The translations under genes and the position numbers were made by a program. Positions 19,206 through 29,832 of a stretch of DNA of 64,000 bases are shown here, piece after piece. The notes beneath the pieces were generated by a model. It saw nothing but the letters and a program-made list of their open reading frames with translations. It did no database searches and was not told the DNA's origin. The stretch comes from Bartonella apihabitans. GTDB taxonomy: Bacteria; Pseudomonadota; Alphaproteobacteria; Rhizobiales; Rhizobiaceae. Location: positions 372,001-436,000 of the forward strand of contig NZ_CP132387.1 of the NCBI RefSeq assembly GCF_030758755.1, read 5' to 3'. How positions within the stretch are numbered: the first letter of the stretch is position 1; every line of letters starts with the position of its first letter.

Positions 19206-22200
19206 TCAGAATTTAATTCTCAAACCTACCGTGCCGCCGAAGCTGTAATTATCGCTGATATTTTTGAACGCACCGCGTATATTCGTTTCGCCATAGAGTG
19301 ACCAATTATCATTGTTCCAATTATAACTGCCACCCAATCCAAGTCCGGCCTGAAAATCTTCATTTTCATTCCGGAACGAAGTGCCGGAAACATTCACTTT
19401 CGTTCCATCCAGAAATTCATAGTAAAGATTGCCTATGCCATATAGGAGTGTGCGACGCCGGTCTCCGCTATCGGATATCCACGTTTTATCTCTGCTGAAA
19501 GCGACACCGGCACGACCTTCCAGACTGTCACCGTCTCTTAGAGATACTTTTGTATCCAAGCCATCGCGAAAACTGTCAAAATCTATCGACGAATAAGAAA
19601 GTTGGACTTGCGGTGTTATATCCCATGTTTCTGTCAATTTTAACCGATGGCCAGCCTCTGCCGAAAGAGCGTAGCCAAAACCGTTTTCGTTTTTCGTATC
19701 CGAACGGCTGAAATTCTTCGAATTGAAATCGGTTTCATACCAGGTGGCTTGCGATTGTAAATCGACATAACTGCCATTGAAGCCATACCATGTCGCTGCA
19801 GCCCCTATACCATATCCGTCCGCCTCGACTTTGCCATGCCCGTCATCGGAGCGGACAGATGCTTCCGCACGACCGAAATGACCGCTCAAAGATCCAATCA
19901 GGATTCCGTTGGCGTTTTCAACGAGTGCACCATCAATGCCGCTTTGCATGCGCCATAGATCAAGATCATAATGTTCATCTGTCGGCGAATGTGAGGGGGT
20001 TACTTTGCCTGTGCTTCCCTCCATGCGTCCCCAAAAACCGCTGTGTTCAATAAGCTTCGAGGCTTGATCGGAAAGATGAACTTCATTCACCGTATTATCG
20101 GTTCCATCCGCCCAAAAGCGGTTACCAACTCGTTGCTGCAACGTCGACAAACGATTGAGACTTGTGAGCACTTGAGGATAAGCTTCATAAAGCGGAACTG
20201 ACGGGCCGTAATAAGGTTTTGCGGGCAAGGTTCCACCACCTGTATCATCGCCACCTGTGCCTGTGCCAGTGCCATTATTTCCTTCATCCGGATTGGAGGC
20301 ATCTTCCGGCGAACGAAGATACCAGTCATAGGTGAATTCATCGTCCCCATAAACATCGCGGTTACCGGATTTTTTTGCTGCTCCACGCTTGAGCAAATAG
20401 GCATAAGCAGTATCGGAACCGACAACGGCCATAACACCGTCGTCACGTTGATATCCACGTCCCCAGCCGCTACCGATAACAAAGCTGTCTTCTCCGGTTG
20501 TTGCGCCATTTATTGCGTCAACGACTTTTATGCCCTCATATGCGGTTTTTTTACTTAACCTGCCGACAATTAAATCATCGATATAAAGTTTCGTCTTTCC
20601 CGAGGCAGTCCCGCCGTCAATGACAAGCCGGTCAGAAGCGGCGCCGTCGCCATTAAGATCGCTGTTAAGGCGAATTCCACCATTGTTTCCAATATAATCA
20701 CCTTTGACGATCAGCTTGTCGGTAATATTGTCACTACTCCTGCTTCCCATATCGATTATACCACCATTGGTAAGAATGACCTTCGAGGAAGCTCTTAACG
20801 CGCTTTCGTTAAAGATGGTGGGAGCAGAGTTATTTCCTTGATAATCATTGTGGTTGATAGCCAATATGCTGTTGTTTTCAATGATAAAATCAAGATTATC
20901 TTTACTTTTTATATCGTCGGTTAATGTGAGTTTTGCGCCATCGGCAAGTTTTATTTTCCTCCAATTATCGCCGAAGTTGACACCCCGCGCGAGATTATCG
21001 GCAGTAAATGAACCACCTTTAATAGTGCTACGGGAAAGAGTAAGTTCTTTATCTTTTCCATCGCCAGCCAATGCGTGTTTGAAGTTGCCGGTATCAGCTA
21101 TATTAGCAATGGTCGCCTGATCGCCTTCTCCTCCGCCCATATCAAATCCGCCAGACCAAATGCCGCCCGACCATATGAGAGTATCCTTTCCGTCGCCAGC
21201 CTGTACAAGCCCCCGCACCACGGACAAAGGATTTGTAAAAACAAGCGTATCGCCATTCTGACTGCCTTTGACGGCCACTACATCATCGGTTTTTGCAAGT
21301 AAACGCCCGCTATTGGTAAATTTGGTTCCGTCAGGCGAATTTGATGTCCTGTTCGTTAAATTGACCAAGAGGGCATTTTCAGTGTCGGATTGAATTGTTC
21401 CGGCATTTTCAGATGATGAAGAGGTTCCTGCCAACCAGCCGGAACCGGTGGCATTATTATCCATCGTCACAGTTGCATAGTTTTTTACAATTCCTGTTGT
21501 ATTGGTGCGTATGCCGGTTGCGTTCCCTGTGACATTGATTGTGTAGCCAGACCCTATAATGGCATTGGAATTTAAAATAGCATCATTCAATTGTGCATTG
21601 CGGAAATCATAGCCAACACCATTGGCTGAAACATTGATGGTCACTGTGGAAGCATGTGATGTTTCACTTTCATCAACATAACCTGTTACAAGACCGACTG
21701 CCGTGCGTATACCGGAGCCGCTCCCTCCCACATTGATAACAGAGCCGTTGAAAGCTATAGCTGCCGCGAAATCAGGTTCTGTCGAACTAATATTATTTTC
21801 GATCCCGTTCCCTTTACCGGCTCCGACCGTTATTTTGTCACCGCCTAATATTATCCCTTTGGCATCCGAATTTAACAAAACACCGTGGGCGCTTCCGAAG
21901 ACATTGATTTCCCCCTGATTTCCGGAAGCATTCACAAAAGCGTTTTTCTCGAGGTAAATACCGGCAATTCCATCATTAACAGTTATATTGCCGGTGTTAA
22001 TAATGTTCGCCTGCGTGTCTCTTCCGGTCAATCCTTCGATATGCAGTCCGATTCCATTGGCGACGTTAATATTTTGATAATTTTCCAGACGCCCACCTTC
22101 AATCACATGGATTCCGGTAGCATTAGTGCCGTTTGTCATGTCAATAGTACCACGATTGACCAGAAGGGCACTGTTGCGCGTGATGAAACCGGTCACGTTT

Positions 22201-24896
22201 TTGGCGTTGGTTGTGATATCTGCATAATTGGTGAGTTTTGTTGAACTATATTCTTCATTTGTATAGCTTGAATCGATCAAATGGTAACGGCCGTCCACGA
22301 TGCCGCCAATTGCTCCCTCTGCGGTAAGATCGATTTTACGGTCAAGTTGATCTTCAGCACTGATTTGGCCTATGGCACCACCATTAATAAAAACAGCAGT
22401 AGCTCCCTTCTTATTAACGGTAAGATGAGCATCTCTGGTTTCGATCGTTGTTTGGTTTCCCTTGCTATCCGCACCGGAACCTTCAATAATGACGCTATCT
22501 TCTCCGGATGCGGTCAAATACTCGCCATGGCCATAAAAGCCGGCACCTCCATCCATCCGGAATAGATTGGATTGATCCGCAGTGACTTCCATGTTCTTGG
22601 CGCTATTTTCAATTTGGCTTCCTGCGCCATAGACATAAAACGCGATTTGTCGCTTACCCGTTACAAAAGTCGGATTGGCATGTTCTGTTACGCTTGCGTA
22701 ACCGCCATCACGAACGTAAACCCCTACAGCACCATCACCGGTAAGGTCAATGGAACCATCAATAAAAGCTCTTGCACGGTGTGTCGCATCAGGATGTCCT
22801 TCGACCCATACGCCGTAATTGCGTATCAATTTGTCAGTTTGTGCGGAGCTGGAGACAACCACATGACTTGTGCTGGTCAATGTTGCGGTTGCATCATTAA
22901 TACCTGTTTGTTGCACTTTTGTTGAAAGGACGTAAACACCAACACCATTAATCCCGTTAAGTTTAATCGTTCCATTATTGATGACATTATTGATAATATT
23001 GTTGCCATCTTTTACGATTGTACCGTTGTTAACAACCTTCATCCCGTAGTTGCGTGCCGTAGCGCTGCCATTCATCGGGACTGCTTCACCGTTTATCTCT
23101 ATCGTACCATTATTGACCAGTTTGAGAGCGTGATAGTATTCAGCTTCAATCGGGATATCGGCAGCCATAGCGGCTGCGTTTTGCATGTTTTTACCGATAA
23201 TAATAGACCCATTATTTGTCGCTGTTGCATTACTTGAAGCCATAATGCCGTAAAATTGGGTATTATTGGCGTTCGTTGTATCACTCACAATATCGGTATC
23301 GCTATATTGAGCAGCCCTGCCGATATAAATAGTTCCCGAAGAATTGTTGGTGAAACTTGAATAAAGCGAGTCTATAGCAACTCCGGCAACTTTTCCCGGC
23401 AGGCCGTCATTGTTAACGCCAACATTGATAATTCCGTCATTCGTTGCAATGCCGGAGTTATGAAGATAAATTCCGTTGCTATATGCGATTGATTGTTCAT
23501 TCGAACGGCTGACAGCAACATTTATTATTCCTGCATTATGAAATGTGCCACCGTAAAATGCTTCTACAGCCGAACCGGAATAAAATTCTTCGTCATTTTG
23601 ACTATTGTTGACGTTTGTGTCATGCACAACCGACTCGCGAAATCCGGAATTGATGACACCGAAATTGTTGCCAGTCGTATGAGTGCTGTTCTCGTTGTCA
23701 GGATCGCGGTTTGAACCCAGAATAACAGCAGAATTTCCCCGTGCCGAAACAATTCCGCCTTTTTCGATTAAAACTTCACTCCCCCCTTCTGCAACGAGTG
23801 CTCCCGACATCTTTGCCGGATCAAAGCCGACATCAATTTGACCAGTTGAAGTAACAACAATTTTTCCGCCGTTACTCGCATACATAGCACGGGTATTGCC
23901 TTGGTCTTCGAAAATTTTATCAGTGTCAGGGATTGTGGATCCGAGACTTGTTATAGGCACCGATGTGAATTCCGGTTGTGCAGCAGCGAATGCATCATCG
24001 TAAGCCTGTTGGGTTTTCAGGTTGGTAAACCTCTTATCTTGTAAAGCGTTGACAAGTTCCCGATTGTAGGCTTTTAGCTCTTCGACATTTGTAATTACAC
24101 GGGTTGTTCCATCATATCCGGTAAATGAATGAGGAAAAACAGGAACTGAAATTTCACGGACAATGGCATCTTTGTTCAAAGTAAAGGCGCGGGATTCAAA
24201 TGAATTTTTCGATGCCCAGTTTACAACACTGCCTTCTCCATCTGCCCATGTCAAATTCGAATTCTTAAGAGCGAGATAAACGGTTTTTTTGGGATCCAAA
24301 AAACCGTTTCCTCTAAAATCATCCAGATTGACGGTTAACTCTCCGCCACTTTCAGCTTTGCCAAAACCGGCGCTGATATATTGATTATCATCAACTTGTT
24401 CGGGCGTCAGATATTTCGCATCTCCCCAGTCGGAAACTTCGAAAGACTGATCCGGATAAACATTTACTGTAGAAACTTGTCCACCACTATCAGTTATCGT
24501 CGTGATTCCATTCTTGGCTCCCATTGAAAGATGGGTTTTGCCATTTGTACTGCTATCAAGATCTCCAAGCCGGTTCAGTTCCTCACTTACGCCGCGTTTT
24601 CCTTGTGCGAGCGAGGAAAGATCGCCTTTGATCGTGAGTTTGTTTCCTGCTCCGGAAACCAGCGCTGCACCTACATAATGATCACTTGTTTGCGGATTGA
24701 ATGTTTCACTTGAAACAGTGCATGTATTATCAATAGCGGCCTCGCCGCCTGTCCAGTTGGAACCAACATTGCAAACCGAATTCGCATAAAGAGGAAAAGC
24801 GCCGGTACAGAATGAAAAGCTCGCAGTGCCGCAAATGATGATAGTTTTAAAAGAAAAGGGGGTATATTTCTTTCTGCGGCTACGAAACTTTATCAT
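19206..24896 (-). CDS. Giant autotransporter adhesin-type protein (type Va)
   Basis: 1896 residues from ATG 24896, chosen because AAGGAA lies six bases upstream; an in-frame ATG at 24911 would place that site inside the gene. Signal peptide: IIICGTASFSFCTGAFPLYA. The passenger (about residues 45-1560) is built from degenerate beta-helix repeats rich in NNG/NNGTI motifs. A Gly/Thr/Asp linker follows (NGTGTGTGGDD region), then YGPSVPLYEAYPQVLTSLNRL and a C-terminal 12-strand barrel ending in Phe (SFGGTVGLRIKF). This layout matches Bartonella autotransporters such as the inducible Iba/Cfa type. A role in adhesion or autoaggregation is likely but unproven. It follows the two-component operon on the same strand after a 500-base gap. 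It is intact over 5.7 kb although many neighbours carry frameshifts. Confidence 0.9.
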   Translation of the reverse strand: MIKFRSRRKKYTPFSFKTIIICGTASFSFCTGAFPLYANSVCNVGSNWTGGEAAIDNTCTVSSETFNPQTSDHYVGAALVSGAGNKLTIKGDLSSLAQGKRGVSEELNRLGDLDSSTNGKTHLSMGAKNGITTITDSGGQVSTVNVYPDQSFEVSDWGDAKYLTPEQVDDNQYISAGFGKAESGGELTVNLDDFRGNGFLDPKKTVYLALKNSNLTWADGEGSVVNWASKNSFESRAFTLNKDAIVREISVPVFPHSFTGYDGTTRVITNVEELKAYNRELVNALQDKRFTNLKTQQAYDDAFAAAQPEFTSVPITSLGSTIPDTDKIFEDQGNTRAMYASNGGKIVVTSTGQIDVGFDPAKMSGALVAEGGSEVLIEKGGIVSARGNSAVILGSNRDPDNENSTHTTGNNFGVINSGFRESVVHDTNVNNSQNDEEFYSGSAVEAFYGGTFHNAGIINVAVSRSNEQSIAYSNGIYLHNSGIATNDGIINVGVNNDGLPGKVAGVAIDSLYSSFTNNSSGTIYIGRAAQYSDTDIVSDTTNANNTQFYGIMASSNATATNNGSIIIGKNMQNAAAMAADIPIEAEYYHALKLVNNGTIEINGEAVPMNGSATARNYGMKVVNNGTIVKDGNNIINNVINNGTIKLNGINGVGVYVLSTKVQQTGINDATATLTSTSHVVVSSSAQTDKLIRNYGVWVEGHPDATHRARAFIDGSIDLTGDGAVGVYVRDGGYASVTEHANPTFVTGKRQIAFYVYGAGSQIENSAKNMEVTADQSNLFRMDGGAGFYGHGEYLTASGEDSVIIEGSGADSKGNQTTIETRDAHLTVNKKGATAVFINGGAIGQISAEDQLDRKIDLTAEGAIGGIVDGRYHLIDSSYTNEEYSSTKLTNYADITTNAKNVTGFITRNSALLVNRGTIDMTNGTNATGIHVIEGGRLENYQNINVANGIGLHIEGLTGRDTQANIINTGNITVNDGIAGIYLEKNAFVNASGNQGEINVFGSAHGVLLNSDAKGIILGGDKITVGAGKGNGIENNISSTEPDFAAAIAFNGSVINVGGSGSGIRTAVGLVTGYVDESETSHASTVTINVSANGVGYDFRNAQLNDAILNSNAIIGSGYTINVTGNATGIRTNTTGIVKNYATVTMDNNATGSGWLAGTSSSSENAGTIQSDTENALLVNLTNRTSNSPDGTKFTNSGRLLAKTDDVVAVKGSQNGDTLVFTNPLSVVRGLVQAGDGKDTLIWSGGIWSGGFDMGGGEGDQATIANIADTGNFKHALAGDGKDKELTLSRSTIKGGSFTADNLARGVNFGDNWRKIKLADGAKLTLTDDIKSKDNLDFIIENNSILAINHNDYQGNNSAPTIFNESALRASSKVILTNGGIIDMGSRSSDNITDKLIVKGDYIGNNGGIRLNSDLNGDGAASDRLVIDGGTASGKTKLYIDDLIVGRLSKKTAYEGIKVVDAINGATTGEDSFVIGSGWGRGYQRDDGVMAVVGSDTAYAYLLKRGAAKKSGNRDVYGDDEFTYDWYLRSPEDASNPDEGNNGTGTGTGGDDTGGGTLPAKPYYGPSVPLYEAYPQVLTSLNRLSTLQQRVGNRFWADGTDNTVNEVHLSDQASKLIEHSGFWGRMEGSTGKVTPSHSPTDEHYDLDLWRMQSGIDGALVENANGILIGSLSGHFGRAEASVRSDDGHGKVEADGYGIGAAATWYGFNGSYVDLQSQATWYETDFNSKNFSRSDTKNENGFGYALSAEAGHRLKLTETWDITPQVQLSYSSIDFDSFRDGLDTKVSLRDGDSLEGRAGVAFSRDKTWISDSGDRRRTLLYGIGNLYYEFLDGTKVNVSGTSFRNENEDFQAGLGLGGSYNWNNDNWSLYGETNIRGAFKNISDNYSFGGTVGLRIKF

Positions 24897-25393
24897 CAAC
24901 AGTTCCTTCATTATATAGTCTGACTGGAACAGTGTTTTGATTGAATTTTTTATTTCCAGATACTTAGACGCTCATACTAAAGTGGGTAATGGAAATGCGC
25001 CCCGGATGGATAGATATTGAATGTTCATCACGGATTGTGAAACTTGAAATAACGTATCACAAATTCGGCTTTTCCTAAGAACCGTAAGTTGTATATAATC
25101 TACGAGTTCAATATTCAATAAAATGAACCAAAATATCAAAGTTTTAAACAAGATTAAAAGGAATAAGGTAAGCGAATTATTTTAAGAAATAACGAAAGAG
25201 CACACCTCAAAATTTAAAAAACAGAGAGTGTTTGACGTAAAAAATCCCCGTTCAAAAGTGCAAAAGATAGAAGCAAAATGCCAGTCATTGATGATATACT
25301 CATCGTCTATGAAAAAACTTCGGAAACTTGCCGCCTATATCCATATCGGCAGAATTTTTTCAATAGAATGATAGCGATGATCTGATCTTTTTC
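24897..25393. other. Gene-free, AT-rich stretch upstream of the autotransporter
   Basis: About 500 bases with no supported gene or terminator. It should carry the autotransporter promoter, possibly including a site for the adjacent two-component regulator, but no repeat pair typical of OmpR/PhoP sites was clear by eye. Confidence 0.45.
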
Positions 25394-26725
25394 TCAGAGA
25401 TCAATTGTCACTTCGAAGCCTTGTGAACTACCTGTCCTCGGAGACCGATAGGTAATTTTGATCGGCATAGTTTTCTCCAAAGCTTCAACAATAGACAAGC
25501 CAAGGCCGGAGCCTTCTTTATGATTGTCTCCACGGTAGAAACGTTGGCTCAACAATTTCAATTTCGAAAGGGGAACAACAGGGCAATCATTGGCTATAAC
25601 AATATTGTCCGGATTGATTGTTATATCGACAGATGAACCTTCCGAACTATAATTCAATGCATTTTCCAGTAGATTGCGCACAATAACGCCGAAAGCATCT
25701 CCATTAAGATGTTTGTCGAGAACATCGGTATTATAGTGTGTGACAAGTCTTCCCTTTGTTAAGTTGGCACGGTTGAAATCCTCGACCACGGCATCAATAA
25801 AAGGGATGAGATCGACAAGTTGTTCACTTGTTCCAAGTTGGGTGTCTGCACGAGCAAGTTGAAGCAGTTTTTCACTCAAACGACGTAAACGTTGTAAAGC
25901 ATATTCTACTTCTTGTGCTCTTCTATGATAACGTTTGGGGGTTTCTTCGATAAGAACCTGTGTATGTGCCAAAGCCGCCGCAATAGGTGTTCGTATTTCA
26001 TGCGCACTATTAGAGGTGAAAGATCGTTCTGCCTCGAGTGCCGATTTCAATTTCTCCAAAAGACTATTGACCGAACCGATAATAGGCTGAAATTCTTCCG
26101 GCATGGATTGCGAGCGTATGGCCTGCATATTGCCCGTATCTTTTTTGGCAATCGTTTCACTCAGTTTCTTTATCGGACGAAGTTGGTTGCGAACGATAAA
26201 CCCGATTGCAAGCATACTGAGCGGGATGAGAAGTAAAGCAGGAATGAGCATTGCCGTCATTGCCTCGCGGGCGGCTTCCCGCCTTTCGGAAAGTCGGTCG
26301 GCAACCTGAATGAGATAATCGCCATCCTGACTGACGAGGGAATAGACCCGCCATTTTTTTGTTTTAAAAAAACCGGTTTTTAACGGTACACCATAGGGGT
26401 TAGCAGGTGCATCTTCCGAACGCATGACCATTTTCCCATCGCGGTCAAGGACCTGATAAGTTGTGTATTCTGCCGGTGTCGAGTGATTGTCTGTTCTAAC
26501 GAGAAGGTCGGAATCCTTGTCATTATCGCGCACATCTTCCAAAGCGAGAGGAAGGAGACGCTCGGCCGTTACCTGCAGTGTGCCATCGAAAGATTCCCCA
26601 TATTCCTCATACATGACAAAAGCTGCCATGAGACAAGCAATAACCCAGAAAACCAGATTGGCGCAGGTCGCCGAAACGATAACACGGCGTGTGAGACTTT
26701 TCTCCTTTTTTTTAAAATTCAACAT
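25394..26725 (-). CDS. Sensor histidine kinase, PmrB/QseC type
   Basis: 443 residues. Membrane helix one (about 15-40) and helix two (about 160-185) flank a periplasmic domain of roughly 120 residues. HAMP follows, then the H-box FTSNSAHEIRTPIA with the phospho-His. The ATPase N-box NLLENALNYS and G-box GSGLGLSIVEAL are both intact. The start overlaps the end of the response regulator by 7 bases, so the two are translationally coupled. The pair lies directly downstream of eptA, as pmrB does in pmrCAB. It probably senses envelope conditions such as cationic peptides, metals or low pH; the signal is inferred. Confidence 0.88.
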   Translation of the reverse strand: MLNFKKKEKSLTRRVIVSATCANLVFWVIACLMAAFVMYEEYGESFDGTLQVTAERLLPLALEDVRDNDKDSDLLVRTDNHSTPAEYTTYQVLDRDGKMVMRSEDAPANPYGVPLKTGFFKTKKWRVYSLVSQDGDYLIQVADRLSERREAAREAMTAMLIPALLLIPLSMLAIGFIVRNQLRPIKKLSETIAKKDTGNMQAIRSQSMPEEFQPIIGSVNSLLEKLKSALEAERSFTSNSAHEIRTPIAAALAHTQVLIEETPKRYHRRAQEVEYALQRLRRLSEKLLQLARADTQLGTSEQLVDLIPFIDAVVEDFNRANLTKGRLVTHYNTDVLDKHLNGDAFGVIVRNLLENALNYSSEGSSVDITINPDNIVIANDCPVVPLSKLKLLSQRFYRGDNHKEGSGLGLSIVEALEKTMPIKITYRSPRTGSSQGFEVTIDL

Positions 26726-27372
26726 AGACTATACCCGCGACCATGATGTGTCTTGATGCGGTCTTTACCGATTTTCTTGCGTAAACGACTTATATAGACT
26801 TCAACTGTATTGCTTTCGACTTCCGAACCGAATGCATAGATTGTATCTTCAATCTGTGCTTTGGTGACGAGCATATTCGGGTGGCTCGCCATATGTTCGA
26901 TAATGGCCCATTCACGGGAACTTAACTCGACTTCTTTGTCGTCAATAAAAATCCGTTTATTTTCTATGTCCAAAGTCATAGAGCCAATTTTTATTTCCGA
27001 TTTTGAAAGACCATTTGTTCTGCGGGCGACAGCGCCAATCCGGGCGGTGAGCTCATAAAGGTCGAACGGTTTGACAATGTAATCATCAGCACCGCTATTC
27101 AGACCTTCTATCCGTTCACTGATCTGGTCGTGCGCAGTCAATATTACTACGGGGGACGTTAAATTTTTTGTTCGGATATTTTTCAGAAAATCCAGTCCGC
27201 TTCCATCGGGTAAACGTAAATCAAGCAATATAAAATCGTAACGTGTGGTCGAAACGGCCGCATAGGCATCTTCAAGATTTTCCGCCCAGTCGACCGCGTT
27301 GTTCTGGTTAACGAGGTGGTCACGCACCGCGCGTCCGAGCGATTTGTCATCTTCAATCAGCAATACGCGCAT
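26719..27372 (-). CDS. OmpR/PmrA-family response regulator
   Basis: 217 residues. The receiver domain has the acidic pair EDD near residue 8, the phospho-acceptor Asp in FILLDLRLPDGSG, a Thr in ILTAHD and the Lys in VKPFD. The C-terminal winged helix ends VEVYISRLRKKIGKDRIKTHHGRGYSL, the OmpR/PhoB type. ATG 27372 lies three bases past the eptA stop. Its position between eptA and a PmrB-like kinase suggests it controls lipid A modification and possibly the neighbouring autotransporter; this is inference from context. Confidence 0.9.
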   Translation of the reverse strand: MRVLLIEDDKSLGRAVRDHLVNQNNAVDWAENLEDAYAAVSTTRYDFILLDLRLPDGSGLDFLKNIRTKNLTSPVVILTAHDQISERIEGLNSGADDYIVKPFDLYELTARIGAVARRTNGLSKSEIKIGSMTLDIENKRIFIDDKEVELSSREWAIIEHMASHPNMLVTKAQIEDTIYAFGSEVESNTVEVYISRLRKKIGKDRIKTHHGRGYSLC

Positions 27373-27375
27373 GTT

Positions 27376-29023
27376 TTATTTTTCCAAGGCTATCTGACTG
27401 GATTGGCATGATCTGAAGAGATCAAGCCGGTCATCCTTTAATGTTGTTTTAACATTCATCATGGTCAAGACGGAAGGGAAAAGATTGTCATGTGACATTT
27501 GTTTTGATTGAGCATCTTTGCGTATACATCCCAAATCAAGGTTCATTGTCTTTGCAAAGGGTGAGGACATCCACAAAATAAATGGAATATGTGTCTGTTC
27601 TTTCGGTGCAATCGAATAGGGCATACCGTGTAAATATAAACCGTTTTCGCCCAGAGATTCGCCATGGTCGGACATATAGATCATAGCTGAGTCAAATTTG
27701 CCCGTGCGCTGGTTTAACGCGTCGATAATCTGGCTCAAAAAATAATCGGTATAGAGAATAGTATTGTCATAAGCATTGCGGATTTCTTCCGGCTTGCACT
27801 CGCTGAAGACAGTCTTTCTGCAGTCTGGCCGAAAATGTCTGAATTTTTCCGGATAACGTTCGAAATAGGCACTGACCGTGGCTACCTAATTGGTGGATAA
27901 ACAACACGCTGTCATGGTCAATATTGTCGAGCCATTGCCCGAGTTTTTCGAGCATTATGCCGTCCTGACATTCGCCTTCAATGCAGAATTCAGGATCTTT
28001 AAGCCCATAGAAAGATACGTTGTCGACGCGATCTGCGACACCTTTGCTACCGGTGTTATTTTCCCACCATTCGACGTTAATTCCGGCACTTTTCAAAATA
28101 TCCGGAAGACTATTGGTCGATAGAGCGCGAGCTATCGAAAATTCCTTGCGAGGAAAGGGTGAAAACATGCATGGAAGCGATTGTGCTGTCGCGGTACCAC
28201 ATGAAGTGGTGTTCGGGAAATAGATTATGTCCCGTTTTTTTAATTCCGGATTGGTATCTTTATCATAACCTTGCAGCGAAAAATTCTCTGCCCGTGCTGT
28301 TTCTCCAGCGACCACAATGGTAACCCGCGGGCGATCGGTTTGCGCTTCGAATGGCACTACTTTGGCATCAAGCCCTACTTGTTTGAAAACACGTGTTTTC
28401 GCATGTTCCCTGCGGGTCACATATTTTACAGCATGGCCGATAGGAAGAATGGGGTTGACGATACGGACTATTTCATTGTGTTCGCGTAATGTTGAAATCA
28501 ACTGACGTGATGTAATCAACGTACAAAAAACGGCAATCAACAAGCAGGGGACAATAATCGAGAGATTAACGAATACTTTCTTTATGAATGGAAAATGTTT
28601 GATTTTTATCCACAATATAAGCAAGCAAGGAATAATGCCGGTTAATAAAAGATGGAAGAAGAATGCAGGTGTAAGCAGGTTGGACGCTTCTGCCGAAGTG
28701 GTCTCTACAGCATTGGCAATCATATCGCGGTCGATAATTGTTCCGAATTCATCGGTAAACCAGCTTGCGATACTTCCTACCATAATGAAAATTATAAAAA
28801 CCGGCTTGATAAGATATTTGACCGAAAAAGTTACCGTGAGTGCAATAAACAAACAAGCAACACCGACAGCAATCGCCATAATCGGTGCAAAATCATAATT
28901 GAAGGCCTGTAAAACATGTTGCCAAAAGGTCCGGTTAAAAATTACAAGCATATAAAGTGCAACGATAATTGACAGAGTTACACTGCTCATTGCGGGGCGA
29001 TATTTCAAAATAGAGCGAAACAT
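27376..29023 (-). CDS. eptA: Phosphoethanolamine transferase EptA (frameshifted)
   Basis: Reconstructed length about 548 residues, equal to the usual EptA length if one extra base is removed. The N-terminal half has five membrane helices. The catalytic domain follows, with VAGETARAENFSLQGY (the metal-bound Thr nucleophile), NTTSCGTATAQSLPCMFS, HQLGSHG and, in the second frame, MIYMSDHGESLGENGLYLHG. The frame breaks near 27875, between GSHG and YFERYPEKF. EptA adds phosphoethanolamine to lipid A phosphates at the periplasmic side, reducing binding of polymyxin and other cationic peptides. It is the second gene of phoN-eptA-RR-HK, with gaps of three bases on each side. Confidence 0.88.
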
Positions 29024-29026
29024 GTG

Positions 29027-29832
29027 TCACCTCACAACATTAGCAGGATATGGTTGGGAAAAAGACGCTCTGACAGAAAATGGTTTGACATATTGGGACG
29101 GAAATTTTTCGCATTTTCCTTGTTTGTCAGACCATTCTTTCAATTTGTCCATTTCACTTCTTGCAATGGACAAATCATTTTGGAAGGACGTAAGTTTTTT
29201 CAAGCGTTCGAAAAGTCTTTCCGAATAATGTTCGTCAACTTCCACAGCACTGACACTATGGACACCGCAAATGACGCGGCTTTCAGCAAGGCTGCGCGCA
29301 TGGGTAAAAATGGCCGCACGCCGCTCAGGGAAAAATTCAACCAGCAAGCGTGCAATTGTCCACCCTTCCATGGCGTGACCGGACGGATAATCGTATCCTG
29401 AAGGTCTCGCGCAAGAAGCGCCTCCATAAGCGATATAAGGACGAGGAATTCTAAATTCTTTTTTGGAGTGTCGTGTCAGTCTTTCTGCGTCATCATCGAT
29501 TTTTGTGAAAAGCTTGACGAAATTCGGCATAGTTTTCGGTCTAATTGATGTCCCGCCGCACAGCTAAAGCCCTGAATAAGCTCCGCTTGGGTTGCGTTAG
29601 CGTCATTTATTGCCTGTTTCCAACGTGCACTGTCTTTGTAGCTACGGGTTTTTAAAAAAATTTTTTCATCACGCTGTTGTTCGGCACTTCCAAAGTGAGG
29701 AGGGGTGACGTCAAGCATCATCCGTTGCTCGCCATAACGGTTCAGATAGCCGTTCCCGCTCAAATAATAGCCACTGCAAAACAATGTTGCACAGCCAAGA
29801 ACGGCAATTGTCAGTTTTCGAGTTTTGCGCAT
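29027..29832 (-). CDS. Class A acid phosphatase, PhoN/PAP2 family (frameshifted)
   Basis: Reconstructed length about 268 residues. A signal peptide (AVLGCATLFCSGYYLSG) is followed by LDVTPPHFGSAEQQRDE, typical of PhoN-like enzymes. The PAP2/acid-phosphatase signature is K-x6-RP (KKEFRIPRP), YPSGHAMEGW and SRVICGVHSVSAVE. The Asp that normally follows HxxS is Ala here, so the active-site triad is incomplete as read. The frame breaks near 29533, where an A-run appears one base short. AAGGA precedes ATG 29832. As first gene of the eptA operon it may dephosphorylate lipid A or other periplasmic phosphates; the substrate is unproven. Confidence 0.8.

Noticed and set aside
19077..19301. 74-codon plus-strand frame at the end of the autotransporter gene
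   Set aside because: It overlaps the antisense of the conserved barrel C-terminus and lacks support as a gene.
19206..24896. Numerous short open frames on the plus strand within the autotransporter and repeated short motifs suggestive of an array
   Set aside because: They are shadows of the NNG-rich passenger repeats; spacing is irregular and there is no repeat-spacer pattern of a CRISPR array.
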